DNA of 64,000 bases from positions 1-64,000 of the forward strand of contig CAZEHO010000002.1 of the NCBI GenBank assembly GCA_964511945.1, in the 5' to 3' direction. Origin of the DNA: CAZEHO01 sp964511945. GTDB lineage: Bacteria > Actinomycetota > Acidimicrobiia > Spongiisociales > UBA11373. Positions within the stretch are counted from its first letter, which is position 1. Each line of letters starts with the position of its first letter. Shown in pieces: positions 7,773 to 15,686 of this stretch. The notes beneath the pieces were generated by a model. That model was not told the DNA's origin and made no database searches. It saw nothing but the letters and a program-made list of their open reading frames with translations. A program made the translations under genes and the position numbers.

Positions 7773-9004
7773 GGCCTCTGCCCGAAGCACAGCGGGATGT
7801 GCTCGCCGCCATGGAGCCGCTTCCGGCGGCGGCGGTTCCGCTTGCCGATGCGGGTGGGTTGGTACTCGACCAGGATGTCACCGCTCCGCACGGGGTCCCT
7901 CCCTTCACCAATTCGGCGATGGACGGCTATGCCGTTCAGGCCGCCGATACCGCTGACGCCCCGGTGACGCTGCATGTGCTGGAGGATGTTCCGGCCGGCT
8001 CCGTGGCCGAGAGGAAGGTAGAGCCGGGCACCGCGATCACGATCATGACCGGGGCTCCACTCCCCGACGGCGCCGACGCTGTGGTCCCCGTCGAGGACAC
8101 GGCCGTCGATGGTGACACCGTCGAGATCCGGCGAAGTGTGCGGACGGGAGCAGCGGTGCGGCCGGCCGGAGGAGATGTCGCCGCCGGGGATGTGGTGTTC
8201 CCGGCCGGGGAGCGGCTGTCGGCCCGGCACCTGGGAGTGCTCGCTTCGCTTGGGATCGCGCATCCGCTGGTTCGCCGCCGCCCTCGGGCTGCGGTGTTGT
8301 CGACCGGGGACGAGGTGCTTCCGCTCGACGCGGTGGAGCTGCGGCCGGGCACGATCCGGGATGCCAACCGGCCGATGCTCACCGCGATGCTCGCCGACGC
8401 CGGAGCCGAGGTCGTGGACTTCGGGATCGTGGGCGATGATGCCGAGGTGCTGAAAACGGCGCTCGTCGAGGCGGCTGAGGCGGCCGATCTGATCATCACC
8501 AGTGGTGGCGTGTCGATGGGCCAGTACGACCTGGTCAAACACGTGCTGGGCGAACTCGGTGGCGTTGACTTCTGGCGGGTCGCGATGAAACCCGGTAAGC
8601 CGTTTGCGTTCGGGTCGCTGGCGGGAACGCCGCTGTTCGGCCTTCCCGGGAATCCGGTGTCGGTGACTGTTGCCTTCGAGCAGTTCGTGCGGCCTGCACT
8701 GCTGCACCGCATGGGGGCGACCCGGCTGTTCCGCCCCAGGGTGTTGGGACGCCTCACCGAACCGCTTTCGGTGGAAGCCGGGCGCACGGTGTTCGTTCGC
8801 GTGCGCCTCGAGTACCGCGACGGCGAGTGGCATGCGGGCCTCAGCGGCGGCCAGCTCTCCAACCAACTCGCCGCTCTCGCACGGGCGGATGCGTTCGCCG
8901 TGGTTCCGGTCGGAGTGGCCGATCTCCCCGCAGGCGATACGGTGGAGCTCGAGATGTTCCGTTGGCCCGAGATGAGAACCATGGAGGAGGTGCTCGGTGC
9001 CTGA
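7769..9004 (+). CDS. moeA: MoeA-like molybdopterin molybdenumtransferase / Glp-like
   Basis: 411 residues with the MoeA domain order: N-terminal domain with PFTNSAMDGYAV, a beta domain with GTAITIMTGAPLPDGADAV, the MoCF-binding domain with ITSGGVSMGQYDLV and LPGNPVSV, and a C-terminal barrel. MoeA inserts molybdate into molybdopterin. Start GTG 7769 overlaps the galU stop. Downstream moaC and mogA support a cofactor role, but the operon also encodes a SepX/GlpR-like membrane protein, the partner of the MoeA-like division protein Glp in corynebacteria, so a divisome role is possible. Confidence 0.9.
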   Translation: MRPLPEAQRDVLAAMEPLPAAAVPLADAGGLVLDQDVTAPHGVPPFTNSAMDGYAVQAADTADAPVTLHVLEDVPAGSVAERKVEPGTAITIMTGAPLPDGADAVVPVEDTAVDGDTVEIRRSVRTGAAVRPAGGDVAAGDVVFPAGERLSARHLGVLASLGIAHPLVRRRPRAAVLSTGDEVLPLDAVELRPGTIRDANRPMLTAMLADAGAEVVDFGIVGDDAEVLKTALVEAAEAADLIITSGGVSMGQYDLVKHVLGELGGVDFWRVAMKPGKPFAFGSLAGTPLFGLPGNPVSVTVAFEQFVRPALLHRMGATRLFRPRVLGRLTEPLSVEAGRTVFVRVRLEYRDGEWHAGLSGGQLSNQLAALARADAFAVVPVGVADLPAGDTVELEMFRWPEMRTMEEVLGA

Positions 9005-9464
9005 GCTGACCCACCTCGACGACGAGGGCCGCGCGCGCATGGTCGACGTTGGCGGCAAGCCGGTGACCGATCGTTCCGCCACCGCCGAGGCCATCGTCAT
9101 CATGGCCGATGAGACCCGGGCTGCGCTGTTCTCGGGAGGGCTTCCCAAGGGCGATGCCATCGGAGTTGCCAGGCTGGCTGCGATCGGCGGCGCTAAGCGA
9201 ACGTCCGAGCTCGTCCCGCTCTGTCACCCGCTGCTGATCGACGGCATCGACGTGGATCTGCACGAGACCAAGAACGGGGCGCGTCTCGAGGTCACAGTGC
9301 GGACCTCCGGCCGAACCGGAGTGGAGATGGAGGCGATGACCGGCGCAGCCGTTGGTGCGGTCGCCCTCTACGACATGATCAAGGGTGTCGATCGCGGAGC
9401 CGAGGTCGCCGCCGTGCGCCTGCTTGCCAAGTCGGGCGGCAAGTCGGGGGAGTGGCGCCGGTGA
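8997..9464 (+). CDS. moaC: Cyclic pyranopterin monophosphate synthase
   Basis: 155 residues. MoaC converts the MoaA product into cyclic pyranopterin monophosphate, the first stable molybdopterin precursor. Motifs are typical: MVDVGGKPVTDRSATAEA at the N-terminus, GGAKRTSELVPLCHPLLI with conserved His, and TGVEMEAMTGA with the conserved Glu/Met. GTG start lies inside the moeA tail (8-base overlap). moaA is not in the window. Confidence 0.95.
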   Translation: MPELTHLDDEGRARMVDVGGKPVTDRSATAEAIVIMADETRAALFSGGLPKGDAIGVARLAAIGGAKRTSELVPLCHPLLIDGIDVDLHETKNGARLEVTVRTSGRTGVEMEAMTGAAVGAVALYDMIKGVDRGAEVAAVRLLAKSGGKSGEWRR

Positions 9465-9952
9465 AGGCTGGGGTGCTCACCGTCAGCGACCGGGTCAGCC
9501 GGGGTGAGGCCGCGGACCGGTCGGGCCCTCGAGCTGCGGAACTGCTGGCCGGGCGCGGGTTCGAGGCCGAGGTCAGGGTGGTCCCCGATGGAGTCGAGTC
9601 GATCGAAGCCGCGCTGCGTGCGTTCCTCAGCGAAGGCGTGTCGTTGATCGTCACGACCGGCGGGACCGGATTCGGGGTGCGGGACCTGACACCGGAAGCC
9701 ACTGAACTGGTGATCGAACGCCGGGCACCGGGTCTTGCGGAGGCCATGCGGGCCGCCACGTTCGGAGTGAACCCGCACGGCATGCTGTCGCGCGGTGTCG
9801 CCGGCATCGCCGGAGCCGCGGTGATTGTGAACCTTCCCGGGTCGGTCAAAGGGGTCGAGGAGTCGCTGGGAGTCATCGGTCCGGCCCTGGGCCATGCGGT
9901 AGCACTTGCCGCGGATCGCAATACCGACGACCACAGCCCGGGGAATGGATGA
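9461..9952 (+). CDS. MogA/MoaB molybdopterin adenylyltransferase family
   Basis: 163 residues with the MoCF-biosynthesis fold: VLTVSDRVSRGEAADRSG at the N-terminus, the substrate loop TTGGTGFGVRDLTPEAT, and NLPGSVKGVEE near the C-terminus. It likely adenylylates molybdopterin before molybdate insertion. I chose GTG 9461, which overlaps the moaC stop by four bases; GTG 9452 would add three residues. Confidence 0.9.
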   Translation: MKAGVLTVSDRVSRGEAADRSGPRAAELLAGRGFEAEVRVVPDGVESIEAALRAFLSEGVSLIVTTGGTGFGVRDLTPEATELVIERRAPGLAEAMRAATFGVNPHGMLSRGVAGIAGAAVIVNLPGSVKGVEESLGVIGPALGHAVALAADRNTDDHSPGNG

Positions 9953-10012
9953 CTTGGGAGCCGGTTGGGCTCCTAAGCTACGGACCGTCGAGCAGGAATA
10001 TCAGGACTCCCC

Positions 10013-10417
10013 ATGGTGATCATCCTCTTCCTCCTGCTCGTAGCCGTGTGGGCGGCCGTCATGCTCCCCTCGGCATTGAACGCCAGGAGGGACGTACGAA
10101 TGACAACCAGTCGCCAGGATCCGCCGCTGGTTCAGACAGGGGCGGGGGCTCAGGCTGATGAGAACCGCCGCAAGGTGCTGGCCAGGCGCCGCTTTGCCCT
10201 GATCGCCCTGGGCGCCGGCGCACTGATCAGCCTGGTCGCCGCCGTCGTCACCGGATCACTCCCACTGCTGATTGTGACCCTGGTCTTTGATGTGCTCCTG
10301 GCCGTCTACATCGCCATCCTGCTGCAGGTCAAGCAGCGTCGCGGCACCGGTGGTGGTCCCGGGGTTCCGTATCAGGACACCGGCGAGGCGCCCGAGGCTC
10401 GGGTCGTCGGGGGCTGA
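10013..10417 (+). CDS. SepX/GlpR-like divisome membrane protein
   Basis: 134 residues: N-terminal membrane helix (MVIILFLLLVAVWAAVMLP), a cytosolic basic loop (NARRDVRMTT... to ENRRKVLARRR), then two adjacent helices (about residues 62-105) ending in a short basic, glycine-rich tail. This layout and the 'W.a.vMLP...RR' start match actinobacterial SepX/GlpR, which works with the MoeA-like protein Glp and FtsZ at the septum in Streptomyces and Corynebacterium. Location downstream of galU and moeA agrees with that synteny. Assignment rests on architecture and context. Confidence 0.62.
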   Translation: MVIILFLLLVAVWAAVMLPSALNARRDVRMTTSRQDPPLVQTGAGAQADENRRKVLARRRFALIALGAGALISLVAAVVTGSLPLLIVTLVFDVLLAVYIAILLQVKQRRGTGGGPGVPYQDTGEAPEARVVGG

Positions 10418-10418
10418 G

Positions 10419-11039
10419 GTGCACGGCGACCTCGAAGCCATCGACGGTGCCGCCCGCGAGGTACTCGACGCCAAATACAAGGCTCGCGAGGTCGGCCTGA
10501 CCAATTCCCGCCAGGCGATCCGGCGTTGTGCGAATTCCATTCGGTCGCTGCACCGAGGAGAAACCGAGAAGGCGGAGGAGTTGATGGCCGAGGCGGCAGA
10601 ACTGCTGACCGAGGCTGCGGAGAAGCTCGAGGGACATCCCGACGTCCTCTACGCCGGATTCCTCTCCGACGCGTGCAAGGAGTACGCCGAGGCCCGCCTG
10701 TTCCAGGCTCTGGCCGCCGATGCTCGTCTTCCCCTGCCCGACGAGATCGGGGTCTGGGTCGTTCCCTATCTCCACGGACTCGGCGAAGCGGCCGGTGAGA
10801 TGCGACGGCGGATGCTGGATCTGCTGCGAGCCGGGGATCTCGAGGCGGCGGAGGCGGCGCTCGAATCGATGGACGGGATCCTGGAACTGCTTGCCGGTCT
10901 CGATTTCCCCGACGGGATGACGTCGGGGCTGCGCCGGACTACCGATGTCACCCGTGCCCTTATCGAGCGCAGCCGCTCTGACCTGACCACGACGGTGATC
11001 CAAGAGCGGCTCCGCCGATCGCTCGAGGAGTCGCGCTAG
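10419..11039 (+). CDS. Translin-family protein
   Basis: 206 residues, all-helical. Conserved translin/TRAX features in order: NSRQAIRRCANSIRSLHRGE near residue 32, GHPDVLYAGFLSDACKEYAE with the invariant EYxEA element, LPDEIGVWVVPYLHGLGEAAGEMRR, and a final glycine-rich LRRTTDVTRALIERSRSDLT. Translins bind single-stranded nucleic acid and form octamers; with TRAX they act in RNA processing in eukaryotes, and archaeal/bacterial homologues are known but poorly studied. GTG start sits 1 base after the upstream stop, placing it in the plsY-to-sepX operon. Confidence 0.72.
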   Translation: MHGDLEAIDGAAREVLDAKYKAREVGLTNSRQAIRRCANSIRSLHRGETEKAEELMAEAAELLTEAAEKLEGHPDVLYAGFLSDACKEYAEARLFQALAADARLPLPDEIGVWVVPYLHGLGEAAGEMRRRMLDLLRAGDLEAAEAALESMDGILELLAGLDFPDGMTSGLRRTTDVTRALIERSRSDLTTTVIQERLRRSLEESR

Positions 11040-11767
11040 GCAGTCGCGGTGATGCGGGCGCTGACAGCGTCCGAGGCAACCGAGTGAGTTGGCTCGACCT
11101 TCACCTCACGGAAGCCGGCGGCGGTGAGGCCGTCGCGAAACTCATCGATCGTGAGAGCCCCGGCGATGCATCCGGTCCACCTGGCGAGATCGGCCTGCTC
11201 CTCGTCGGTGAACGGGCGGGTCGCCACGACGTCGGTCACGGCGAACCGGCCTCCCGGTGCCAGCACCCGGTGCGCCTCCCGGAAAACGGCGGGCTTGTCT
11301 GAAGAAAGGTTGATCACGCAGTTCGAGATGATGACGTCGACGGAGTCGTCGGGCAGCGGGATGTCCTCGATCTCGCCCTTGACGAACTCGACGTTGGTGA
11401 TGCCCGCTTCGGCCTGATTGCGGCGGGCGAGTTCGAGCATCTCATCGGTCATGTCGAGCCCGATGGCCCGGCCGGTCGGGCCGACGGCCTTGGCGGAGAG
11501 GAAGACGTCGAGCCCGCCACCCGATCCGAGATCGAGCACCCGATCACCGTGCTTGAGGTTGGCGATGGCGGTGGGGTTCCCGCATCCGAGCGAGGCCATC
11601 TGGGCGGCATCGGGGATGCCGTCGGTATCGAGGGCCTGGTATAGCTCGGTGCCGAAGCGCTGATCATCGCCTTCGAGCGGCTCGCAGCATCCCTGGTTTT
11701 GGTCGATCACCTTGAGGGCGGCCGCCCGGTAGGCGTCGCGGACGGCTTCTTTTATCGTGTCGGTCAT
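11036..11767 (-). CDS. arsM: Arsenite S-adenosylmethionine methyltransferase
   Basis: 243 residues. The SAM-binding Rossmann fold shows VLDLGSGGGLDVF, followed by GLDMTDEMLELARR and DVIISNCVINLSSDK, whose cysteine is one of the arsenite-binding residues of ArsM. Additional cysteines at NQGCCEPLE and ARWTGCIAGALT complete the usual arsenic-binding set. It methylates As(III) to volatile or less reactive forms. ATG 11767 overlaps the arsR stop (ATGA), so the two genes are coupled. It converges with the translin gene (4-base overlap of ends). Confidence 0.93.
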   Translation of the reverse strand: MTDTIKEAVRDAYRAAALKVIDQNQGCCEPLEGDDQRFGTELYQALDTDGIPDAAQMASLGCGNPTAIANLKHGDRVLDLGSGGGLDVFLSAKAVGPTGRAIGLDMTDEMLELARRNQAEAGITNVEFVKGEIEDIPLPDDSVDVIISNCVINLSSDKPAVFREAHRVLAPGGRFAVTDVVATRPFTDEEQADLARWTGCIAGALTIDEFRDGLTAAGFREVKVEPTHSVASDAVSARITATA

Positions 11768-12114
11768 TCGGCTTCCTTCTCCTGAGGCGGACAGCAGGCT
11801 TCGACGGCGTCGGCCAACTCGCGGAGCCGGCCGGCGAGGTCGGCGTATTCGACCGTGTAGTGGACCTTGCGGCCTTCCTTCTCTGCGCTGACGACGCCGG
11901 CGTCGCGCAGGATCGAGAGATGGCGGGAGACCACGGAGACATCGACGGGACAGCACTCGGCGGCTTGGGTGACGGTGGTTGTGCCGCCCTGTTCACCCAG
12001 CCGGGCAATCAGGATCACCCGGTTCGGATCGGCCAGCGCCTTGAACAGGGCCGGATCGAGCACGTCCTCGAGCGGCTCACCGCAGTCGGCCGGATTGCTG
12101 CATTCTTGCGTCAT
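11764..12114 (-). CDS. arsR: ArsR-family metalloregulator
   Basis: 116 residues, winged-helix repressor. LFKALADPNRVILIARL begins the fold; AAECCPVDVSVVSRHLSILRDAGVV is the recognition helix region preceded by a Cys pair; the C-terminus carries another pair (EACCPPQ) and the N-terminus a CSNPADCGE element. Cysteines would bind As(III), releasing DNA and inducing arsM downstream. The ATG at 12114 has TAACAT 7 nt upstream with no ribosome site, so transcript is likely leaderless. Confidence 0.9.
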   Translation of the reverse strand: MTQECSNPADCGEPLEDVLDPALFKALADPNRVILIARLGEQGGTTTVTQAAECCPVDVSVVSRHLSILRDAGVVSAEKEGRKVHYTVEYADLAGRLRELADAVEACCPPQEKEAE

Positions 12115-12121
12115 TATGCAA

Positions 12122-12127
12122 ATGTTA
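12122..12127 (-). promoter_or_regulatory. Putative -10 box of the arsR-arsM transcript
   Basis: TAACAT on the minus strand, 7 nt before ATG 12114. The AT-rich flank (about 12110-12130) is the natural place for an ArsR operator but shows no convincing perfect palindrome. Confidence 0.45.
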
Positions 12128-12196
12128 TCACGCTGGAGGGGTGTCCGACAAGGGGTTCGGTGGTCGGGTGGCGGGCGGTACACTCGACCGTCCCAC

Positions 12197-12270
12197 GGGG
12201 CTGTAGCTCAGTCCGGCAGAGCGCTTCCCTCGCACGGAAGAAGTCAGGGGTTCAAATCCCCTCAGCTCCA
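12197..12270 (+). tRNA. tRNA-Ala (anticodon CGC)
   Basis: 74 nt folding as a standard cloverleaf: acceptor GGGGCTG/CAGCTCC with a G-U pair, D-arm GCTC/GAGC, anticodon stem CTTCC/GGAAG with loop CTCGCAC (anticodon CGC, U33 present), variable loop AAGTC, T-arm AGGGG/CCCCT with TTCAAAT. CCA is not encoded. Its 3' half is repeated downstream as attachment sites of a decayed integrative element. Confidence 0.95.
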
Positions 12271-12271
12271 C
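12223..12271 (+). repeat. attL: 49-bp direct repeat within tRNA-Ala 3' half
   Basis: This 49-bp stretch, from the anticodon stem to one base past the discriminator, recurs exactly at 15560-15608 and in part (last 23 bp) at 15687-15709. With an adjacent tyrosine recombinase remnant it marks a tRNA-integrated element. The intact tRNA is kept at the left end. Confidence 0.85.
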
Positions 12272-12275
12272 GAAA

Positions 12276-12300
12276 GAAACCCCTGCTCAGCGGGGGTTTC
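12276..12300 (+). terminator. Stem-loop terminator after tRNA-Ala
   Basis: GAAACCCC (12276-12283) pairs with GGGGTTTC (12293-12300) around a 9-nt loop, followed by TTCG. It starts six bases after the tRNA end. A diverged copy of the same sequence follows the third tRNA fragment near 15715-15745. Confidence 0.65.
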
Positions 12301-12321
12301 TTCGCGTTTGGCGTGAATGAG

Positions 12322-13160
12322 TCAACCCTGCGACCACAGCCCAGGCCGCGATGAGGCCGCGAGATGCTGAGAGATCGACTCGTCAAGGCGGTCGGCAGCG
12401 GCCTCGTCGAGACCTTCAAACAGGTGGCCGTACTGGTCCAAGACTGTCTGGACCGAACTGTGGCCGAGTCGCTCAGCGATGGTCTTTGGGTGTTCGCCCT
12501 GGGCGATCAGCAGCGCAACATTGGAGTGTCGGAGATCGTGGAAGCGCAGAGGCTCGCCGACCGACGCTCTGACAGCCGGCAGCTATTGCCGGTACCGGAA
12601 GTTAGTGCGTCGGAATGGGCCTCCGTTGCGATCACTGAACACCCATCCGTCCCGTGTCGGGAATCGACCGATGTGGTTGCCCAACTCGTCGGCGATTGAA
12701 CCTGGGAGAGCGAGTGTTCGGCGACTCGTCGCAGTCTTTGGGTTGCCAATGACGATCCTTCCGTTGACCTCCGACAGGGTGCGTGACACCGTGAGTCGGC
12801 GGTGCAACGGATCGACATCGGCGACCTGGAGGCCCGCAAGTTCGCCTATCCGCGGGCCCGTGTACGCCCCTGTGAGCACAAGCGCCCGATACCGCGGCTG
12901 CTAGCTCCCAGATCTCACCGGCGGCCAGGAATCGCTGCTCCTTCGGCTCGATCGGTGGTAGTTGGATGCCTCGGCAGGGCGAGCGGGGGATCAGTGATGA
13001 GTCCACGGCGGAGGTGAAGACGCCGGCCGTAAGTTGATACCCCTTCCTGATGGTTTCGGGGGCGTAGCCGTCGCTTATCAGTCGGGCAATCCACGCCTGG
13101 ATGTCGGCGGGAGTCACTGCGCCAATGCGGTGGTTGCTGAGGTGGGGGAGGATCTTGGTA
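12322..13160 (-). pseudogene. Tyrosine recombinase/integrase, broken
   Basis: The reading direction runs toward tRNA-Ala. Recognisable parts: core-binding domain (AVTPADIQAWIARLISDG, then AYQ-like YQLTAGVFTSAVDSSLI), catalytic Arg in YTGPRIGELAGL, HDLRHSNVALL (HxxR), LGHSS and the tyrosine in VLDQYGHLF; stop at 12322. Lesions: a frameshift near 12905 between WELAAA and ...LVLTGAYTG, and an in-frame TAG at about 12584 after FRYRQ. The N-terminal arm is not recognisable. All catalytic residues survive, so decay is fairly recent. Confidence 0.8.
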
Positions 13161-13242
13161 CTGGAAGGTTTTGGGTTTTTGGTCACCCCGGCACCGTGGT
13201 TCGCCGCGGGTTCTTGTCGTTTTGGGGGTCCTTCGGGGTGTC

Positions 13243-13267
13243 GGTGTGGGTGGTTCACACCCACACC
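13243..13267. repeat. Perfect 10-bp inverted repeat
   Basis: GGTGTGGGTG, 5-nt spacer GTTCA, CACCCACACC. It sits in a GT-rich patch between the two recombinase remnants that contains no convincing gene. It could be an operator or recombination-directionality site of the element, or a stem in RNA; there is no T-run to suggest a terminator. Confidence 0.5.
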
Positions 13268-13369
13268 TGGGTGTATTTGGAAGTGGCTAGTTGGTTGGGT
13301 ATTCGTTTCGTGGTTGGTGGACCCCAGAAGGGTGCGTTCTGTCCAACCAGCGCACCTAGGTGTCAAGGC

Positions 13370-13635
13370 ACGCCCACCCGATGTAGTACTCGCCGAAGCC
13401 GGGCTTGTCACCCCAGACCGTGGGGGCCATCACACCGCCGGTGAGGTTGGCGACGACCTTGAACTGTCGGCAGAGCATGTCGAGCCCGTTCATCTTCGGG
13501 CCGAGGAGCTCTCCGCGCCGGAGACCGGTGTAGGCGCGCCGGTGAGTACCAGCGCCTGGTACATCGGGTCCATAGCCTCGGCGATCTCGACGGTGGCGGC
13601 GAAGGCGTCGGCGTTGGCTCGCCGCTTGAACCTCT
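13370..13635 (-). pseudogene. Second tyrosine recombinase fragment
   Basis: Minus-strand reading gives ANADAFAATVEIAEAM..MYQALVLTG and, after a 2-base GC duplication near 13537, AYTGLRRGELLG. This is the start of an integrase catalytic domain including its first catalytic arginine; the rest is lost after GELLG. It is a different copy from the recombinase at 12322-13160 (sequence differs), so at least two integrases have been present at this tRNA. Confidence 0.65.
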
Positions 13636-13682
13636 CGGTTCAACCCCAAGCTCCGCAACCGCTGGTTCCGAACCCTTCGCGT

Positions 13683-14882
13683 CTACCGATCATCGAGGGC
13701 AGCTTCTCCCGCTCCCGCGCCTCCTCGACTCAAGAGAACCGCACAGCCTTTCAAGCCGGCGGGCGTGATCAGGCTGAGTAGGAAGCCGGTGAAGATCAGG
13801 ACCGAGAAGGTCTCGACGTCGATCACGCCCAGACTGAGGCCCAGGGCGGCGAGCACGAACTCCAGCCCTGCGCGTCCACACATGCCCACGCCCACGGTGA
13901 GCGCCTCGACGCGTCCGAAGCCGACCCGCCGGGCCATGCCGCCGGCGCTGAGGATCTGTCCGATCAGGACGGCGCTAGTGAGGGTCAAGAGGAACCCAAG
14001 CCCTGGACCGGACAGGACGTCCAGCGTGATGTGAAAGCCGAGCGAGATGAAGAAGATCGGGCCGAGGAACGAGTACGCAATGGCGTAGACCCGGTCCTCG
14101 ACTTTGCTGATGAGCTCCTCACTCGCCACCTCCTCGCGGAAGAAGAGACCCGCGAGATAGGCACCGACGATCAGGTGCAAGCCGATTGCCTCAGCGAGCG
14201 ACCCGAAACCGAGCCCCAGCACCAGTACGAAGGTGAAGCCCTTCCCCTCGCGTTTGCGGAAGGGGTGGCTCAGGAGGGGATACAGCCAGCGTCCGGCGAC
14301 GATCGTGAGCCCGAGAAACAGTACGGCCTTGGTGGCGATCCAGAGCACCGGAACGAGTTCCAGCGTGCCCTGTTCAAAGACCCCGATCACGGCACTGAAG
14401 AGGACCAACGTCAGTAGGTCGTCCAGGATGCAGGACGCCATGATCACGCGAGATATGCGCGTGGTGTCGAGGCCCAGCTCCGTCAGGACGGCAAGGGTGG
14501 TGACGACCGCCGTAGCCGTCATGGCGAGCCCCACGAAGAGAGCCGCCATGGTGTCCAGACCGAACATGTAGGCGATGCTGACGGCTACGCCGAAGGGTAC
14601 GATCGCGCCCACCAGGGCCACGCCCAGCGAGACCCGCAGGGCCGTGAAGAACTCGTCAGGCTTGGTTTGAATCCCGGCGTGAAGAATCAGGAAGAAGATT
14701 CCCAACTCGGCCAACACCTCGATGATCTCGCTGGGTTCGATCCAGCCGAGCACGGCGGGGCCCAGGATCACCCCCATCAGGAGCTCGCCGATGATGCGTG
14801 GGATCCCGATGCGCCCTAGGAGCACGGCGGCGGTCCAGACCACGACCATCAAAATCAGCAGATCCCAGAAGACGGACTGCAC
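13683..14882 (-). CDS. Cation:proton antiporter, CPA2/Kef type
   Basis: 399 residues with about 12 membrane helices. Typical CPA2 features: GIPRIIGELLMGVILGP in helix 2-3, ELGIFFLILHAGI, AMTATAVVTTLAVL (unwound helix), and SCILDDLLTL containing the paired acidic residues of the ion site. No C-terminal TrkA-N/RCK domain, so it is a short Na+ or K+/H+ exchanger. GTG 14882 has TAGGTT 6 nt upstream. It lies inside the tRNA-Ala element and seems to be intact cargo. Confidence 0.85.
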   Translation of the reverse strand: MQSVFWDLLILMVVVWTAAVLLGRIGIPRIIGELLMGVILGPAVLGWIEPSEIIEVLAELGIFFLILHAGIQTKPDEFFTALRVSLGVALVGAIVPFGVAVSIAYMFGLDTMAALFVGLAMTATAVVTTLAVLTELGLDTTRISRVIMASCILDDLLTLVLFSAVIGVFEQGTLELVPVLWIATKAVLFLGLTIVAGRWLYPLLSHPFRKREGKGFTFVLVLGLGFGSLAEAIGLHLIVGAYLAGLFFREEVASEELISKVEDRVYAIAYSFLGPIFFISLGFHITLDVLSGPGLGFLLTLTSAVLIGQILSAGGMARRVGFGRVEALTVGVGMCGRAGLEFVLAALGLSLGVIDVETFSVLIFTGFLLSLITPAGLKGCAVLLSRGGAGAGEAALDDR

Positions 14883-14888
14883 GCTGCA

Positions 14889-14894
14889 AACCTA
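14889..14894 (-). promoter_or_regulatory. Putative -10 box of the antiporter gene
   Basis: TAGGTT on the minus strand, 6-nt spacer, then GTG 14882; no ribosome site. Confidence 0.4.
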
Positions 14895-14926
14895 ACCCTC
14901 GACGCATCAACATTGGCCGGATCACT

Positions 14927-15304
14927 TCAACCTAACCGTCGCAGCAAAACCAGACTGCGAAGCACGGCCTGACCATCCGCGATGTGTTGAGCAGCCGGCG
15001 TCCGCCAGAGTTCGCCGACCCGCTCGGAGGAGTTTCCACTCTCCGGCCAATACGCAATGTCGGTGTGCAGAGTCACGGACGTGATGTCCGATAGCAACAC
15101 CGTTCTCATGGTGCGTTCGTCACCCAGGACCTGGGGGTCACCCACCACGACGTAGCCGCTCTCGTTGTCTAGGTCTCTGACACCGGCAATTAGCTTCTCG
15201 CCTGCGAGTGTTCGAATGGTTACCGCACAGCCAAGGTCCCGCGATGCTTGTAGATCGTTAATGAATGGGTTGGTCAAGCGCACCTTCGATCGGTCGGCAC
15301 CCAT
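14927..15304 (-). CDS. Hypothetical protein in the tRNA-Ala island
   Basis: 125 residues from ATG 15304. A beta-rich central part (VTIRTLAGEKLIAGVRDLDN, then YVVVGDPQVLG and TVLLSDITSVTL) suggests an Sm/SH3-like small barrel; flanks are helical. No family is recognised. It sits 45 bp upstream of the antiporter start in the same direction, so the two may be cargo expressed together or sequentially. Start is uncertain; no strong ribosome site is seen. Confidence 0.5.
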   Translation of the reverse strand: MGADRSKVRLTNPFINDLQASRDLGCAVTIRTLAGEKLIAGVRDLDNESGYVVVGDPQVLGDERTMRTVLLSDITSVTLHTDIAYWPESGNSSERVGELWRTPAAQHIADGQAVLRSLVLLRRLG

Positions 15305-15559
15305 AGCATCGCATCCAGGGAACCCTGCTGCGTAGCCCTGAGCGCATGGACTTTGAAGTCGGGGCCACCTTGCGTGAGAGTCCCGCCTCGGATGCTTGGT
15401 CACTGTGTCATGGCACGTTGGCCCTCATCCTCGGAAAGGGAGCGCGGACAAGCCGCGGCCAGGCCGCGAGACCATGCGAAACACTGCCGGATGATGCCCG
15501 GTGCTGAAGGGCGAAACCGCAGGTCAGAGGCCATTTCCCCTGGTAGGAGGATCGTCCCG

Positions 15560-15608
15560 GCTTCCCTCGCACGGAAGAAGTCAGGGGTTCAAATCCCCTC
15601 AGCTCCAC
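15560..15608 (+). repeat. attR: exact 49-bp copy of tRNA-Ala 3' half
   Basis: Identical to 12223-12271. No tRNA 5' half precedes it, so it cannot encode a tRNA. It marks the right end of an element of about 3.3 kb that contains the recombinase remnants, the antiporter and the hypothetical gene. Confidence 0.85.
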
Positions 15609-15686
15609 AACCCGGGGCGGATCATGACGTGGCTGCGCGCGATCCGCTCTGGTGTGTGTTTGAGTTCTTCGCGTTGGCGCGGAGAT

